A stretch of DNA of 64,000 nucleotides from Megamerina dolium (lineage: Eukaryota; Arthropoda; Insecta; Diptera; Megamerinidae): NCBI GenBank assembly GCA_963854835.1, contig OY978525.1, positions 76,887,628 through 76,951,627 on the forward strand. Reading direction: 5' to 3'. The notes beneath the pieces are model-generated. The model did no database searches. It was given only the letters and a program-made list of their open reading frames with translations, and was not told where the DNA came from. Positions within the stretch are counted from its first letter, which is position 1. Each line of letters opens with the position of its first letter. Below are positions 34,350 to 46,282 of this stretch, one piece after another. Made by a program: the position numbers and the translations under genes.

Positions 34350-35352
34350 TGTGATGTGAGTGTGAGCCAGGTGGCACCAATAGCTAGAGGAAATGGGTTA
34401 TAGTAGGATGGGAAAGAAAGAAAGACTAAGCAAAGCTGGAGGGGTTAGTACAAGGGTTTTAATTTTCTTCCCGAGAGGATTTTCCAGATTCTTCAACAAA
34501 TTTGAATGTCTCTCCGGGGCTAGAGAATGGAATTTATCCATTCTCATTACATCAGAGTTAAAGATGCGCAATTTTTCTCGAGCGAAGGCAGGGCAAACAC
34601 AGAGGAAATGCTCTGTGCTGTCCTTCCCGTCCAAAAAAGATGTACAAATTGGATCTCCAATGATACCAATGTGGGCCATATGTTGACCCCATGGATTATG
34701 TCCTGCGATGATTCCGACCATTAAGCGAACATCTTTCCTTCCAAGTTTCAAAAGAAAGTTCGACAGCTTTTTGTTCGGACTCATCACAAAACACTGTAGT
34801 TTTGCAGCTGTCAAGGCTGGACCAACGGTCATTATGTAGGTTACTAACATAATTGTTGATCCAGGTCATGATACCTGTAGAACTGATTCCGATAACTGGT
34901 TCTGGTCTCAACGGCGTATCCGCTGAACCGCATTTGGTCAATTCATCGGCAATTTCGTTACCTTGGATATTTCGTTTTGCAACCTCAATTAGCTTCATCT
35001 TACATTCATGAACAATTTTTGAGGGAAGTTTTCAGTTTTCGAAGGACTTTAGTGCAGTTTGACTGTCACTGCAGATACCAATCTGTTTCCCTCTCCACCT
35101 CCTCTTAGCAAAGATTTCCGTTTGCAAAACAGTTCCCACTTCTCCCATAGCGTAATGATACTTAACGCTTTCCTCCACCACAGCAGGTTTCAGTCCCCAC
35201 GTTTTTCTAAGTCTCCACGTTTTTCTAAAGGCTCTTTGGCACTGTTGGAAAATCTTCAATGCTTCATCCACTTTTAGTGTAACATGTATCTTCCAAGTTA
35301 GTTTCCTATCTAGTGTTACACCTAGGTATCTCACATCGTTGGAGAGATTGAT
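34350..35352 (-). pseudogene. LOA-type LINE remnant: thumb, RNase H piece, C-terminus
   Basis: On the minus strand: INLSNDVRYLGVTLDRKLTWK (thumb), KTWGLKPAVV, then a jump by internal deletion to IGICSDSQTALKSFEN (RNase H second Asp). Then GNEIADELTKCGSADTPLRPEP, NKKLSNFLLKLGRKDVRLMVGIIAGH, and a knuckle CTSFLDGKDSTEHFLCVC in which the second Cys of C-x2-C is Phe. It is interrupted by stops. Its 5' side abuts the RTE copy near 35352. Confidence 0.82.
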
Positions 35353-35394
35353 TGTTGATGACTCCCGCAAACGAAATAAGCACCATGATCTACG

Positions 35395-36276
35395 GATATG
35401 CACCTGTAATGTCCGGTCCCTTTATAGGGAGGGTGCCTCTCTCCAGCTGGTTGATGTCCTCGAAAAATACAGAGCTGACATCACCGCTCTCCAGGAAATG
35501 CGATGGACGGGACAGGGCTGCTCCAAAAAAGCATCCTGTGATATCTACTACAGTTGCCATGCTGAAAGACGCGAATTAGGATGTGGACTTGTTGTCAGTA
35601 AGAGACTAGGACATCTTGTCTAACAGTTCACGCCTGTGAACGAACGGCTGGCCACAATCCGCATCAAGGCAAAATTTTTCAACATCAGCCTTATATGTGC
35701 CCACGTTCCGACGGATGAGAAGGACAATGTGACCAAGGAGAGCTTCTTTCAGTGCCTCGAAGAAGCTTACGACCGCTGCCCCCGCCACGATATCAAAATC
35801 GTGCTTGGCTCGACTTTAATGCCAGGGTGGGCAAGGAAGGTGCCTTTGGTCCAACTGTCGGAAAATTCAGCCTCCACCAGAACACCTCCGATAACTGAAT
35901 GAGGCTGACCGACTTCGCCGCAACACGAAACATGGTAATTGGTGGTACCAGATTCCAGCATCTCGACATCCACAAAGCGACATGGCTGTCTCCAGATCAA
36001 CGTACAAGAAACCAAATTGATCATGTGGTGATTGACGGAAGGCACGCTTCCAGTGTGATGGACGTGAAATCGATCCGTGGTGCCAACATCGACTCGGAAC
36101 ACTACCTTGTTGCAGCTAAGGTGCGCACACGTTTGTGTGTCACAAATAATAAACAAAGTCCCACACATACAAAGCTCGACGTCAGTAAGCTGCGATCACC
36201 AGAGACAGCAGATGCAATTTCCACTCGACTACCGGATCTGCTTATGCAGAACACTCCCCCACTTGATGATACATGA
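35395..36276 (+). pseudogene. RTE-type LINE endonuclease
   Basis: LRICTCNVRSLYREG (N of the active site), DITALQEMRWTGQG (catalytic Glu in LQE), ERRELGCGLVVSKRLG, then a TAA at about 35621. Next are LATIRIKAKFFNISLICAHVPTDEKDN and RCPRHDIKIVLG, a frame break, then RLTDFAATRNMVIGGTRF and RNQIDHVVIDGRH. The order matches an APE endonuclease. One nonsense and at least one frameshift inactivate it. Confidence 0.85.
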
Positions 36277-36303
36277 GCACGGTGGACACATATATCCCAC
36301 TCC

Positions 36304-37107
36304 ATGACTACTGCTGCCGAGGAGGTAATCGGTTACTACCGGCCTCTGAGGAATGAGTGGTATGATCAGGAGTGTCGCGACGCTACCGCAGAGAAAGACG
36401 CCGCCTACAGAAGAACCCTGCGTGCAAGTGCAACGCGAGCTGTTAAGCAGCGGTACAGAGAGAAAACGAGTGCAGAGAGACGACTTTTCAGGCGCAAGAA
36501 AAGAGAACAAGAAAGACGCGAGTGTGAGGAGATAGAGATGTGTACCGACAAGAATGAGACTCGAAATACCTTCGAGAAGTGCAAGCGCCTGAGTGGCGGT
36601 TTAAATCCCGGAGCCTCTTCTTGTCGTGATGGAAATGGGAATCTGGTTACAGAAATCCAGAGTGTACTGAGCCTATGGAGGAAACACTTCTCCACGTTAC
36701 TGAATGCCGATGCTACGAACAATTCCGCCAGTGGAGGAGATTGCCCGATAACCCTGATTACAGATGATGGTGTTGATGTTCCACCACCCGACTATGACGA
36801 GGTTAAAACGGCCATTTTAAGGTTGAAGAACAACAAAGATGCAGGTGCTGATGGCCTGCCTGCCGAGTTGTTTAAGACCGGAGGCGATGAGCTGCACGCC
36901 CGCATGCATCAGCTCATAAGCAGAATATGGTCGGAAGAAAGCATGCCTGATGATTGGAGGATCAGTGTTCTCTGTCCCGTACATAAAAAAGGAGACCCCA
37001 CAATTTGCGCCAACTACCGTGAAATAAGTCTCCTGCGCATCGCATACAAGGTTCTATTGAGCGTACTGTGTGAAAGGTTGAAGCCTATGCTCAGCAACCT
37101 GATTTGA
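36304..37107 (+). pseudogene. RTE-type LINE linker and first part of RT
   Basis: 267 codons open. It starts with a charged linker (EKTSAERRLFRRKKREQERRE) intact here, whereas copies 1 and 2 share a deletion at this point. Then WRKHFSTLLNADATNN, DAGADGLPAELFKTGGDE, SMPDDWRISVLCPVHKKGDPT and CERLKPMLSNLI. It ends at a TGA (37105-37107) where copy 2 has Trp/Gly (GATTTGACC against GATTGGACC). Confidence 0.85.
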
Positions 37108-38230
37108 CCTTATCAGTGTGACTTCAGACCTGGTAAATCCACCATCGACCAGATTTTCACACTGCGCCAAATATTGGAGAAAACCCAAAAAAACAGATCG
37201 ACACACACCACCTATTTGTTGATTATAAAACCGCTTTCGACAGTCCGATAAGGGATTACCTCTACGCAACAATGTCTGAGTTCAGTATTCCTGCAAAGCT
37301 CATTTGACTTTGTAGAATAACACTGCATAACTCCTGTTGTGCAGTGAAAATTGGGAAGAACCTCTCCGCACCGTTTAGTATCGAAAGGGGTTTCAGACAA
37401 GGTGATTCGTTATCGTGCGACTTCTTCAATCTTATTATGGAGAAAATAATACAAACTGCTGATCTACGACATAATGGCACTATTTCAACAAAAGTGTCAT
37501 GCTGTTAGCGTATGCCGACAATATTGACATAATCGGCATGAACACGCGAGCAGTCAGTGCAGCATTCTCAGAGATAGAAAGAGAATGGGTCTTACGATGA
37601 ACGAGGGCAAGACGAAGTATCTAGTGTCAACAAACAAAGAATCCCGGCGTCTTGGACAGCACGTCATTGTTGACAACTACACTTTTGAAGTAGTAAGGGA
37701 CTATCTTGGAACCAGCATCAACAACTGTAATGACGTCAGCCTGGCGATCATGCGTAGGATAACTTTTGCTAAGAAGTGTTACTTTGGGCTAAGTAAGCAA
37801 TTGAGCAGTCGAGCCCTCTCTCAAAGATCGAAAATCAAATTCACCAAGTTCCTCATTATTGCTGTCCTAACATATGGCGCAGAGGCCTGGACAATTTCCA
37901 CTACGGATGAGAGGATGCTTGGAGTTTTCGAGAGAAAAGTTCTGCGCAGGATCTTCAGACCTATTTACGTTGATGGCGAGTACCGAATGAGGTAACTGTA
38001 TTAGTTGTACGCTGACATTGACATAGTCACGTCGAGCGAATGGAAGAAGACGCTCCAGCGAAGGGTATGTAATTCAGCACCCCCCGCTGGAGGACGAATA
38101 AGAAGAGGGAGAACAAATCTTCGTTGAAAGGACCAAGTGTTAGGTAACCTGGTGGCACTTAGAATATACAAGTGGCGCCAGCAAGCGAAGATCAGAGAAG
38201 ATTGGGGTCGCATTATATATATGTTCGGCC
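37108..38230 (+). pseudogene. RTE-type LINE RT palm, thumb and C-terminus
   Basis: Decayed continuation. The palm carries several frameshifts (37190-37500) and the catalytic box is YADN rather than YADD. The thumb frame 37585-37995 is open: NEGKTKYLVSTNKESRRLGQHV, YFGLSKQLSSRALSQRSK, LTYGAEAWTISTTDERMLG. The C-terminal part (38000-38230) is again shifted. Confidence 0.85.
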
Positions 38231-38569
38231 TAAATCGATTATCGGTTGTATTGGTCACATAAGAAGAAAATGAAATTAGCGCGTGATAGCGTGTGAGTAA
38301 GGAGATAAATTAGTTCCTTTGCAATCCTTTGTAAATCCGACGCAAGTTGAATGGCCAGAAACACGAGCCGTTGAAATTTTATTACCTTTGAATCCTCTTC
38401 TTTATTACAATTCAAGTGATTTTAGAATGTTTGTTTAAGTTGTCCGAAACGTTTCTTCGTGTTGTTCTCGCTTTCCTTAAGAATGTTAATCCACTCGGAA
38501 TGAAGCAAGTCTGTGAATAGGCCTTTTAAACGTTTTATTTGCTGGCTTTACATCGCTACCCGAAATATT

Positions 38570-38912
38570 CCATCATCTGCCTTATAAATATGGGTAATTC
38601 TACCCAATGGCCATTATTGCACTGGGGTATTATCATCCTTAATGATAAGAAGCATGGCTTCAAGTATGTTTGGTGATTGTGATTTGCCTCTTTGCTGTAG
38701 CTCATGTAAGTAATTTTGTGTCCATTTCTTCCAGAATTTGTGCTTAATTTCTGATGTTATCTTCCACCTTGCACCTAAACACATTTTCGTTGGTCGTGGA
38801 TTAACATCGACGGTTGATGTGAAGGGCTCACCCACAAGAATTAGACCTGGTGAGAGAGCTTGGAGATCATCGTAGTTTGATGAGAGTGGAGTGAATGGTC
38901 GGGAATTTTGAA
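38570..38912 (-). pseudogene. BEL/Pao C-terminal (DUF5641-like) domain
   Basis: Reads SPGLILVGEPFTS, then RWKITSEIKHKFWKKWTQNYLHELQQRGK, LLIIKDDNTPV, a stop, and WPLGRITHIYKADDGIFRVA. This is the hallmark C-terminal module after BEL/Pao integrases. In other copies the stop is normally a sense codon before WPLGR. Confidence 0.85.
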
Positions 38913-38916
38913 TAGC

Positions 38917-39670
38917 TTACATTTCCACAATTTCTGTTTCTAACTCATCATAGGTCAGAGATTCAGCTAACACGCTCCTCGCTAAGATATGTTTATCGGA
39001 CTTGACTGCTGCTTCCCAAAGTCCGCCGAAATGAGAGGCTATTGGTAGAATAAATTTGAAGTTTATTGATTGATTGTATAATCGTCCGATTTTTTCTTGA
39101 GCTGATTGATAATAAATTAATTTCTTTATTTCAGCCAGTTTGTTACTTGCACCCACAAAATTAGTGGCATTGTCACAGTACAATGTTTGACACTGACTTC
39201 TTCTGCTTATAAATCGACTTAGTGCTCCTATGAAGGCTTCTGTTGATAGATTGCAAACAACTTCCATATGGATTGCCTTTGTTGCAGAGCAACAGAGCAC
39301 TGCGACGTAAGCCTTGTCTGGTCTCTTGCCTCTAATTTGGTGATGAATCCAAATAGATCCAAAGTTGTCTACTCCTGCAGTATTGAATGGGCGTGCTGGC
39401 GTTGCTCTGTCAGCTGGTAGATTTCCCATCATTTGCTGGAAAAACACTGGCCTTGCTTTAGTGCATTATACACATTTGTGGAAGATACTGCGCGCTAATG
39501 ACTTTCCATTTGTGATCCAAAACTGTGGCCTAGGTACAGCCAACAAGGCTTGATGCCGCAATGGCGATTTTCTTCGTGCAGCATTTATACTAACAATTTT
39601 ACTATAAAGTGGTTGTAAAATAAAATTGCGGAGTGCTTTCCTTTTAATTATAGTTCTGAGTGCTCGCATT
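38917..39670 (-). pseudogene. BEL/Pao integrase
   Basis: Joins cDNA to host DNA in an active element. Zinc-binding part: RHQALLAV and FHKCVXCTKARP, with a stop/frame change near 39447. Core: FNTAGVDNFGSI (first Asp), QTLYCDNATNFVGA (second Asp), SHFGGLWEAAVKS (Glu). The complete DDE set is present in one open piece of 176 codons. It ends at a stop at 38917, just before the normal continuation into the C-terminal domain. Confidence 0.88.
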
Positions 39671-40510
39671 ATCTAATGCTTGTCTGAAAATGAATTTAAT
39701 GAAGCCTAAAAACTAGATCTATTAACAGGTATTTAACGTGATAGATTTTCTAATTGTTCCCCAAATTCCGCTGCTTGAGCAATATTGATGATAATGCTTG
39801 AGTTTTCTTCTATTTCAAAAGCATCAAGTGCCTTGTAGGTTAAACACAGTTGTTTATTTGTTTTTCTGTTTTTTTTTTTTAATCTCAATACATAACCGAT
39901 CGTACGTTGAAGTGCTCTGAAAGAGAGTCGATTATTTATTCGATCGGTTATCTTCTCCCAATTCTGTCGCTTTTTAAAATTGTTAAAACATTGTTTTCCT
40001 TGGAGCTGAAGTGCTTTAATTGGCTTGGAAGAATTGAACGTTGGATTTTTGCTACCACCACAAGGTTATAAAATGATGCTGCTGATGAATTTATCCAAGA
40101 TACTACAATTTTTGAATCTGCCCAAAAAAGTTTTCATAATTTTGTAGTTACAAAACTCGTTTAACCTTATTTCTTAGCTCCACACCTAGTATAGCAGCAT
40201 ACTATTCTAGTCGTGGCAGAGTTTGTTTTTTAATTGCTGCTACTCGTGACTTGTGATCTTTTTAAAAATTAATCTGTTTGCAATAGTGTTTTCTGTGTAT
40301 GTTGAGCGAATGTAGATTGCAGTTCCATATGCTCGTTCGGCTGCATCTACAAATGTGTGAATTGATATTGGTTTTTTGCGTTTTAACAAGAATGTTATTT
40401 AATGCTTCTATCTTTGTGCGGAAATTATTCGAATCGTTTTGAAGATTTAGTGGTAATTCATCATCAATTGGTAACTGCTATAACTTCTGCAGAAATATTT
40501 TGGCTTTTAC

Positions 40511-40772
<262 letters not shown>

Positions 40773-41121
40773 GTGTGGCACTTAAAGCCCCGAAGCGCTC
40801 ATTGGCCGAGCTTCTCTTCCATTACTGTTGTGTGTGTTAAATTTTGGACAGTATTTGAAGGGACCTACTTATTTTAGCCGGTTCCGAACGGCAGAACCCT
40901 TGTGACATTACTTTTTCTGAGCTTTGTCACAGAGTTCTTTTAGAAGCTTTTTTATGGCAAGTTATTACTGTCGGAAGAATTGCCTGTTGCTTGCCGACTG
41001 TTGGGTACCGTTCGAAAGAAAAATCTTTTCGATATTAAATTGGTTATGCATCAGCCGGGGATTGAACCACAACCTACAGATCAGAAGGCGAACACACTAA
41101 CCACTGAGCTACGGCACCTAC
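40773..41121 (-). mobile_element. SINE copy inserted into BEL/Pao
   Basis: Near full length (349 bp). Head on the right (TAGCTCAGTGG complement near 41100-41110), 3' end at 40773. BEL coding reads through if the SINE plus its (TA)n are removed: FDPLGLFGPV on the right side joins [11 protein letters not shown] on the left. A short ACTA is present at both junctions. Confidence 0.9.
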
Positions 41122-41230
41122 TACAGGTCCAAATAATCCTAACGGATCAAAGATTTTTGCAAGTTCTGAGCTCACTATTCTTTTCGCCACACCTCTTGCC
41201 GTTGACCTTTGTGCTCGCCTACAATTGATC
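41122..41230 (-). pseudogene. BEL/Pao RT fragment beyond the SINE
   Basis: The minus strand reads RGVAKRIVSSELAKIFDPLGLFGPV, the conserved end of the BEL/Pao RT. Further upstream BEL coding is not recognised; it is cut near 41230 by the repeat that follows. Confidence 0.8.
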
Positions 41231-41565
41231 AAACATTGATAGAATGTCTAGTTATCTTTTTAACCCTGAGTTATCTACTCTGGGCAGGTTATATTGATAA
41301 ATTGAATGCACAGCAAGGGGTTAGGAATTAACCCTCATACGTAAAATATTTAACTTTAGTTAATTTGTATTTGCATCTGTGAAATATTTTCAATAAATAA
41401 TTAAAATGATAAACGAATTCCTTTTTTCGGATGACAATGAAGAAATTGTTGAGTGCATTGATATGGATTTATTTCAGAGCAAATGATAAAGCGTTTTATA
41501 AGATATTTCTGCTCCAAAAAACACACACTTTTAAAACGTGTGTTATCGGAAATAAGCACGTGAAT

Positions 41566-41577
41566 GACTTTTCATAC
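41566..41577 (+). repeat. Left target-site duplication of the RTE micro-insertion
   Basis: GACTTTTCATAC, repeated exactly at 41766-41777. Confidence 0.88.
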
Positions 41578-41765
41578 TTACTTACTTATGTGGCAATAAC
41601 AACCCAATATCGATTTAGGCCGAAAATAAAATGCTTCGCCAGCCATCTCTGTTCTTCGATAGCTGGCGCCAGTTAGAAATTTCAAGCGCCGTCAGGTTCT
41701 TCAGTACTTGGTCTTTCCACCGGAGGTTAGGTCTTCCTCTTCTGCGTCATCCTCCTGACGCAGAA
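41578..41765 (-). mobile_element. 188-bp RTE-type LINE 3'-end insertion
   Basis: Severely 5'-truncated copy of the RTE 3' end on the minus strand, with the AAGT tail at 41578 and the GRPNLRWKD coding region at the right. It is flanked by a 12-bp duplication, so both borders are exact. The 5' junction has a perfect 11-bp inverted repeat (CTTCTGCGTCA ... TGACGCAGAAG). The same dispersed repeat at 29475 lacks the insertion. Confidence 0.9.
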
Positions 41766-41777
41766 GACTTTTCATAC
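41766..41777 (+). repeat. Right target-site duplication of the RTE micro-insertion
   Basis: Second copy of GACTTTTCATAC. Confidence 0.88.
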
Positions 41778-42239
41778 ATATGTGTAAAATAAAACATACA
41801 TATGTTTATAAAAAATATTGTAATAAAACATTACGAAACTTACGAAAGTTTTGTAAATTGAAGCAGCTACTGAAAATATTCAATTTGAAATTTCAAATAG
41901 CAGACGAACATGAATAACCAGAACAAATGACGCTAAAAATATCAGTGAGGCCAACCAAAATCGAAAATGCGCGAGCTAACTAACTCGGTTTTAGATATTT
42001 GTTGTGCAACACACTGATTCGGTTAAAAAAATACAAATTAACTTCGAGCTACCTAACTCTGAATTTATAAATTTAACCTTGGATATTCTGGAAGTGGGCC
42101 TAAGTTTCCTAAACAGAGTGGTTCTGATTATTATTTTATATATAAATTTCAAATAGAACAAATTCTGATTATTTAATTGATAAATGTTTCAAATTTAGTG
42201 AAATAATTTTGTAACAAACATTTTCCTTTTCCTTTTCTA

Positions 42240-43168
42240 AAGGGTTTTCCATTAGGGACATAAAAATTTCGTATCTTTATATGAACGCACGCTTAAACTT
42301 TTTTAATAAACTGTCAATGTCAAAACGTTAGTTAAAGTCAACATTTTCATCATGGTAAAGTTCACGATCCAGCAACGTTTGGAAATTATTAAAAATTACT
42401 ACCGAAATTCTGAGTCGGTGGTCGCGACTTTAAAAGCGAAAAATCATTTTCAGCGATGAAGCTCATTTCTTGCTCAATGACTTTGTCAATAAGCAAAATA
42501 TGCGTTATTGGTCAGCAACAAACCCACAAGTGCTTCTTGAGACACCGTTGCACCCGCAAACTCAAACTGTTTGGTGTGGTTTTCATGCCGGAGGTGTGAT
42601 TGGGCCGTATTTTTTCGTGGATGAAAACGACCGTCATGTTACCGTCAATGGAGAGCGCTACCGTGCTATGTTGGAAGATTATTTGTGGCCAGAATTGAAT
42701 GAACTTGACATCAGCGATATGTGGTTTCAACAAGACGGTGCCACTAGCCACACAGCACACGTCACAATCGATTTATTACAATGCGAATTCGGTGAACGTC
42801 TTATCTCGAGAAATGGTCCGATCGAATGGCCCCCTCGTTCATGCGATCTAACTCCATTTGATTTTTTTTTATGGAGCTTTATCAAGTCACTGGTCCATGC
42901 CAAAAAGCCAGCAACTTTAGACGAGCTCAAAGACAACATCCAACGCAAAATTGCCAACGTTCTGGTCGAAATGTGTGCTAGAGTGATGGAAAATCGGGTC
43001 CAAAGAATCGACCGCTGTAAACGGGCTCGTGGTGGTCATATGAAATCGAATTTTGTTCATAAAATGTAATGGTTGCAATATGTCCACAATAAATTTGAAC
43101 TCAATATCTCAAATATTTCTGTGTTATATTAGTAGATAAAATTGTTATGTTCCTAATGGAAAACCCTT
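42240..43168 (+). mobile_element. DD41D (rosa-like) mariner, internally deleted
   Basis: Ends are near-identical inverted repeats (AAGGGTTTTCCATTAGGGAC on the left, one mismatch on the right). Both are flanked by TA (42238-42239 and 43169-43170), the Tc1/mariner target. Length is 929 bp, which is too short for a whole element because the middle of the transposase is missing. Confidence 0.9.
42352..43069 (+). pseudogene. DD41D mariner transposase with an internal deletion
   Basis: Starts ATG at 42352: MVKFTIQQRLEIIKNYY, the first DNA-binding helix. About 30 codons later it jumps, out of frame, into FSDEAHFLL, which holds the first catalytic Asp (codon 42455-42457). The rest is open to the stop at 43067: VWCGFHAGGVIGPYFF, MWFQQDGATSHTA (second Asp), WPPRSCDLTPFDFFLW. 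The Asp of PFD lies 41 residues after the second Asp, which defines DD41D. The helix-turn-helix and linker are lost, so it cannot bind or transpose by itself. Confidence 0.9.
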
Positions 43169-43197
43169 TATTTAATTATAACATTTTTGGCGTTTAA

Positions 43198-43680
<483 letters not shown>

Positions 43681-43770
43681 CCTGAGATTTTCGTGATCTC
43701 GTTATTACAATCGCGGGCTCCTTCGTGTTGGCCTCCTTGACGTGGGGAAGGGGCTCAAAACGGTCATATG

Positions 43771-44377
43771 GGTTGCAAATGTTATACAAGAAGCTCCAAG
43801 ATCGGAACTCCGAGAATAATGTCTACGATCCGTACCAAAATAACCAAAAATAAATGTAGACAAAATAACCAAAGAAAAAACAACGAATGAACCAAACGAT
43901 GACGACCACAAAGCAACGTACAGGACTCCGATGAGGGAAACATATCATCTATATCATCTCTTGCAAAAGGACTCTGTGTTTACCATGAACTAAAAGGTAA
44001 ACTTGGTAATGGTTGCAAATGTTATACAAGAAGCTCCAAGATCGGAACTCCGAGAATAATGTCTACGATCCGTACCAAAATAACCGCGCCAACAGCACCC
44101 TAAGTCAAGGTATTGAGGTACCCGTGCCGATGGCTGAATGGTCAGCGGGTGTAAATAAAATTGCTGATCGCGAACGGTCCCCTCCGATGCCCGAGCAAGG
44201 TTGGTTGTATAAGAGTCTTCTCTACGCATGCCGGCTCTGCGAACGAGTGACTAACCCTTTCCGAGCATATTCGTGGGACCAAAAATAAATGTAGACAAAA
44301 TAACCAAAGAAAAAACAACGAATGAACCAAACGATGACGACCACAAAGCAACGTACAGGACTCCGATGAGGGAAACA
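43771..44377 (+). repeat. Partial tandem duplication of the LINE leader
   Basis: Unit 1 (43771-43942) and unit 2 (44011-44377) are nearly identical, except that unit 1 lacks a 195-bp block (44086-44280) at an ACC microhomology. Between them are 68 bp with no match. Confidence 0.9.
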
Positions 44378-44473
44378 CCCGAAGACCTGCTGTTGGGCTC
44401 TAGTCAAGACACCATAGCCAACGTTAAGGAAAGCGCCAAGTACAGCAATCCTGAAAGAAAAGAAAATTGGTAG
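44273..44473 (+). pseudogene. LOA-type LINE ORF1 N-terminal remnant
   Basis: An acidic/basic low-complexity frame: KINVDKITKEKTTNEPNDDDHK, then RETPEDLLLGSSQDTIANVKES. It has the look of the N-terminus of a LOA-type ORF1 protein. It ends at a stop at 44473, and the rest of ORF1 is deleted. No proper ATG is visible; the frame extends from GTG. Confidence 0.5.
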
Positions 44474-44529
44474 GCACGGTCATGAAGCGGCGATACCAGA
44501 AGGCTGTCTACATGTTGGACAGAATAGCC

Positions 44530-46221
44530 AATGAAGAGTAGACAATGTCGGAGAGACCATCAATGTCTGATCACTGTCTGATACTGTTCAATCTCCTATA
44601 CACCTTCCATATTTAGAAATCCCAGAAGAACAAACTGGGAAGTTTTTGTCAAAATATCAGAAAGAAAACTACAGGGAGTAAATCGTGTGGAAGGATAAAC
44701 TCCACTGCCGATATAGACAAAAACGTAAACACACCAGAGAAAGACTTATATGTGGTCTTCAACAGATCAACACCAATCAGTGTCATTAAAAACAAATCTC
44801 CGCCGCGGTGGACGGGAGAGTTGAAGAAGTTCAGAGACAAAGTCAGAGCGATCTTTCACGTTATTTGACCGGTATAACGGTATACGAAAAAAGTACAAGA
44901 AAGCGGTTAAGATAGCAAAAAGCAAATTCATGACTATCCTACTGCACGCCACTCTAGAGATTGCGCAAGACCGAGTTATATGTTGTCCAAAAAGCACTCC
45001 AACCCTACTTTTATTAAAAGTGAGGACGGAGGGTGGACAACCAATGCAGAGAAATTTCTAGGAACGCTAGTTGAATGTCACTTTCCCGGCTGCGTGTCTT
45101 ACCAGAAGTCTTGGGAAATTCATAGACCACTATCGAGTGATATAGTCGACTCAATAGTAGATAAAGAAAAGGTAGCTTTTTCGATAAATAGCTTCAAACC
45201 ATTTAAATCAGCTGGTCCAGATGGTATTATAACTGTCATGCTTCAGAAGATACTGAAGATTATTTAAACCTGGCTCATTAACATATACAAAGCCTTTTTA
45301 AGCCTTACCTATATATCAGAGAGTATATAGTGTTAGGGTGGATTTTATACCAAAAGCGGGTAAGAAAAAGCATGAAGAGGCAAAAGACTTTAGACCGATT
45401 AGTTTAATTTCTTTCCTACTAAAGACACTGGAAAGATTACTAGACATCCATATTAGGTCCACAGTAAATGGACATCTTCTATTGAATTCTCAGCACATCT
45501 ACATGAAAGGGAAGTCTACAGAAACATCCCTCCATGAGGTGGCGGGACAGATCGAAAAATCTTTCTATTAGCAACAGTTTACCAGGCAGTCTTCTTAGAC
45601 ATTGAAGGTGCTTTCAACAATATATCCATTGACACCATATTCGAATCTCTGGTTAAAATCGGAGTTGACGGCTGCGTAAGCAGCTGGCTTCAATGTATGA
45701 TGAAAACAGAGTAATACAAGCATTGAATGGAGGTGCTACAATAACCCAATTTGCGGGGAGAGGTACCTCACAAGGCGGGGCCTTATCTTCGCTGCTATGG
45801 GTACTAGCGTACCTTCTGTTGAGGAGGAGTAAAAGTAGTCGCGTACGCAGATGACTTCGCCAGTATAGACTCCCATCTCTCAATGGGGTCGAAATTCCGT
45901 TATCTGACAGAGCATCGTATCTAGGGGTTGTGCTAGATCCTAAACTGGGGTTTAAAACCCAAGCTTTCACTGTGGATGTATACCGCCGTAATGAGATCGA
46001 TCGTGACATACGGGGCCTTAGTATGGTGGCCGTTACTAAGCAAGCAATATAACGTCAGAATATTTACTAGTTTACAACGAGCAGCGTGTGCAGGAATAAC
46101 GGGGGCCATGAAATCATGCCAAGCGGAGGCACTGAACGTCATCCTAAACTTACTTTCGATCGACATTCAAATACAACTAATTGCAGCGAATGCGGCTATC
46201 AGGATTAAAGCAGAAATGTGA
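44530..46221 (+). pseudogene. LOA-type LINE endonuclease end and RT
   Basis: SLSDHCLILFNL (end of endonuclease) near 44565 is followed by linker pieces in changing frames. The RT starts at 44980: SINSFKPFKSAGPDGI, FIPKAGKKKHEEAKDFRPISLISFLLKTLERLLD, YMKGKSTETSLHEV. The palm region is frameshifted. GRGTSQGGALSSLLW (45760-45810) and VVAYADDFAS (45832-45865) keep the YADD. The thumb reads ASYLGVVLDPKLGFK and AVMRSIVTYGALVWWP. At least four frame breaks. Confidence 0.85.
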
Positions 46222-46282
46222 GAGAATTTGGATAAAGTAAAATATTAGAAAGCAGTACTGCAATTCAGACTACATCACTTCA

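Larger units (their letters stand above)
35352..38262 (+). mobile_element. RTE-type LINE copy 3, the longest
   Basis: Begins near TGATGACTCCCGCAAACG just before the endonuclease and ends at CACATAAGAAG. It carries the whole endonuclease, linker, RT and C-terminus with stops and small indels. It lies between LOA-type DNA and the BEL element, so part of the left border is set by where LOA coding ends. Confidence 0.87.
41231..42113 (+). repeat. Dispersed repeat, copy 2 (possibly a decayed Harbinger-like element)
   Basis: 41490-42113 is the inverted partner of 29320-29575. The right end (TTATAAATTTAACCTTGG and GTGGGCCTAAG) and a left block near 41255 (TTTAACCCTGAGTTA) form a weak inverted pair. 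At 41405 a short frame MINEFLFSDDNEEIVECIDMD could be a transposase start but stops at once. It contains the RTE micro-insertion 41578-41765. Superfamily uncertain. Confidence 0.5.

Noticed and set aside
34398..34850. 150-codon frame as an independent gene
   Set aside because: Its content (RKDVRLMVGIIAGH, C...HFLCVC) is the C-terminus of a LOA-type LINE whose RNase H and thumb lie just upstream on the same strand.
43846..44280. Spliced intron explaining the 195-bp difference between the LINE leader units
   Set aside because: The block starts GCGCC and ends GGACC, without GT/AG, and has ACC microhomology at the break; deletion is simpler.
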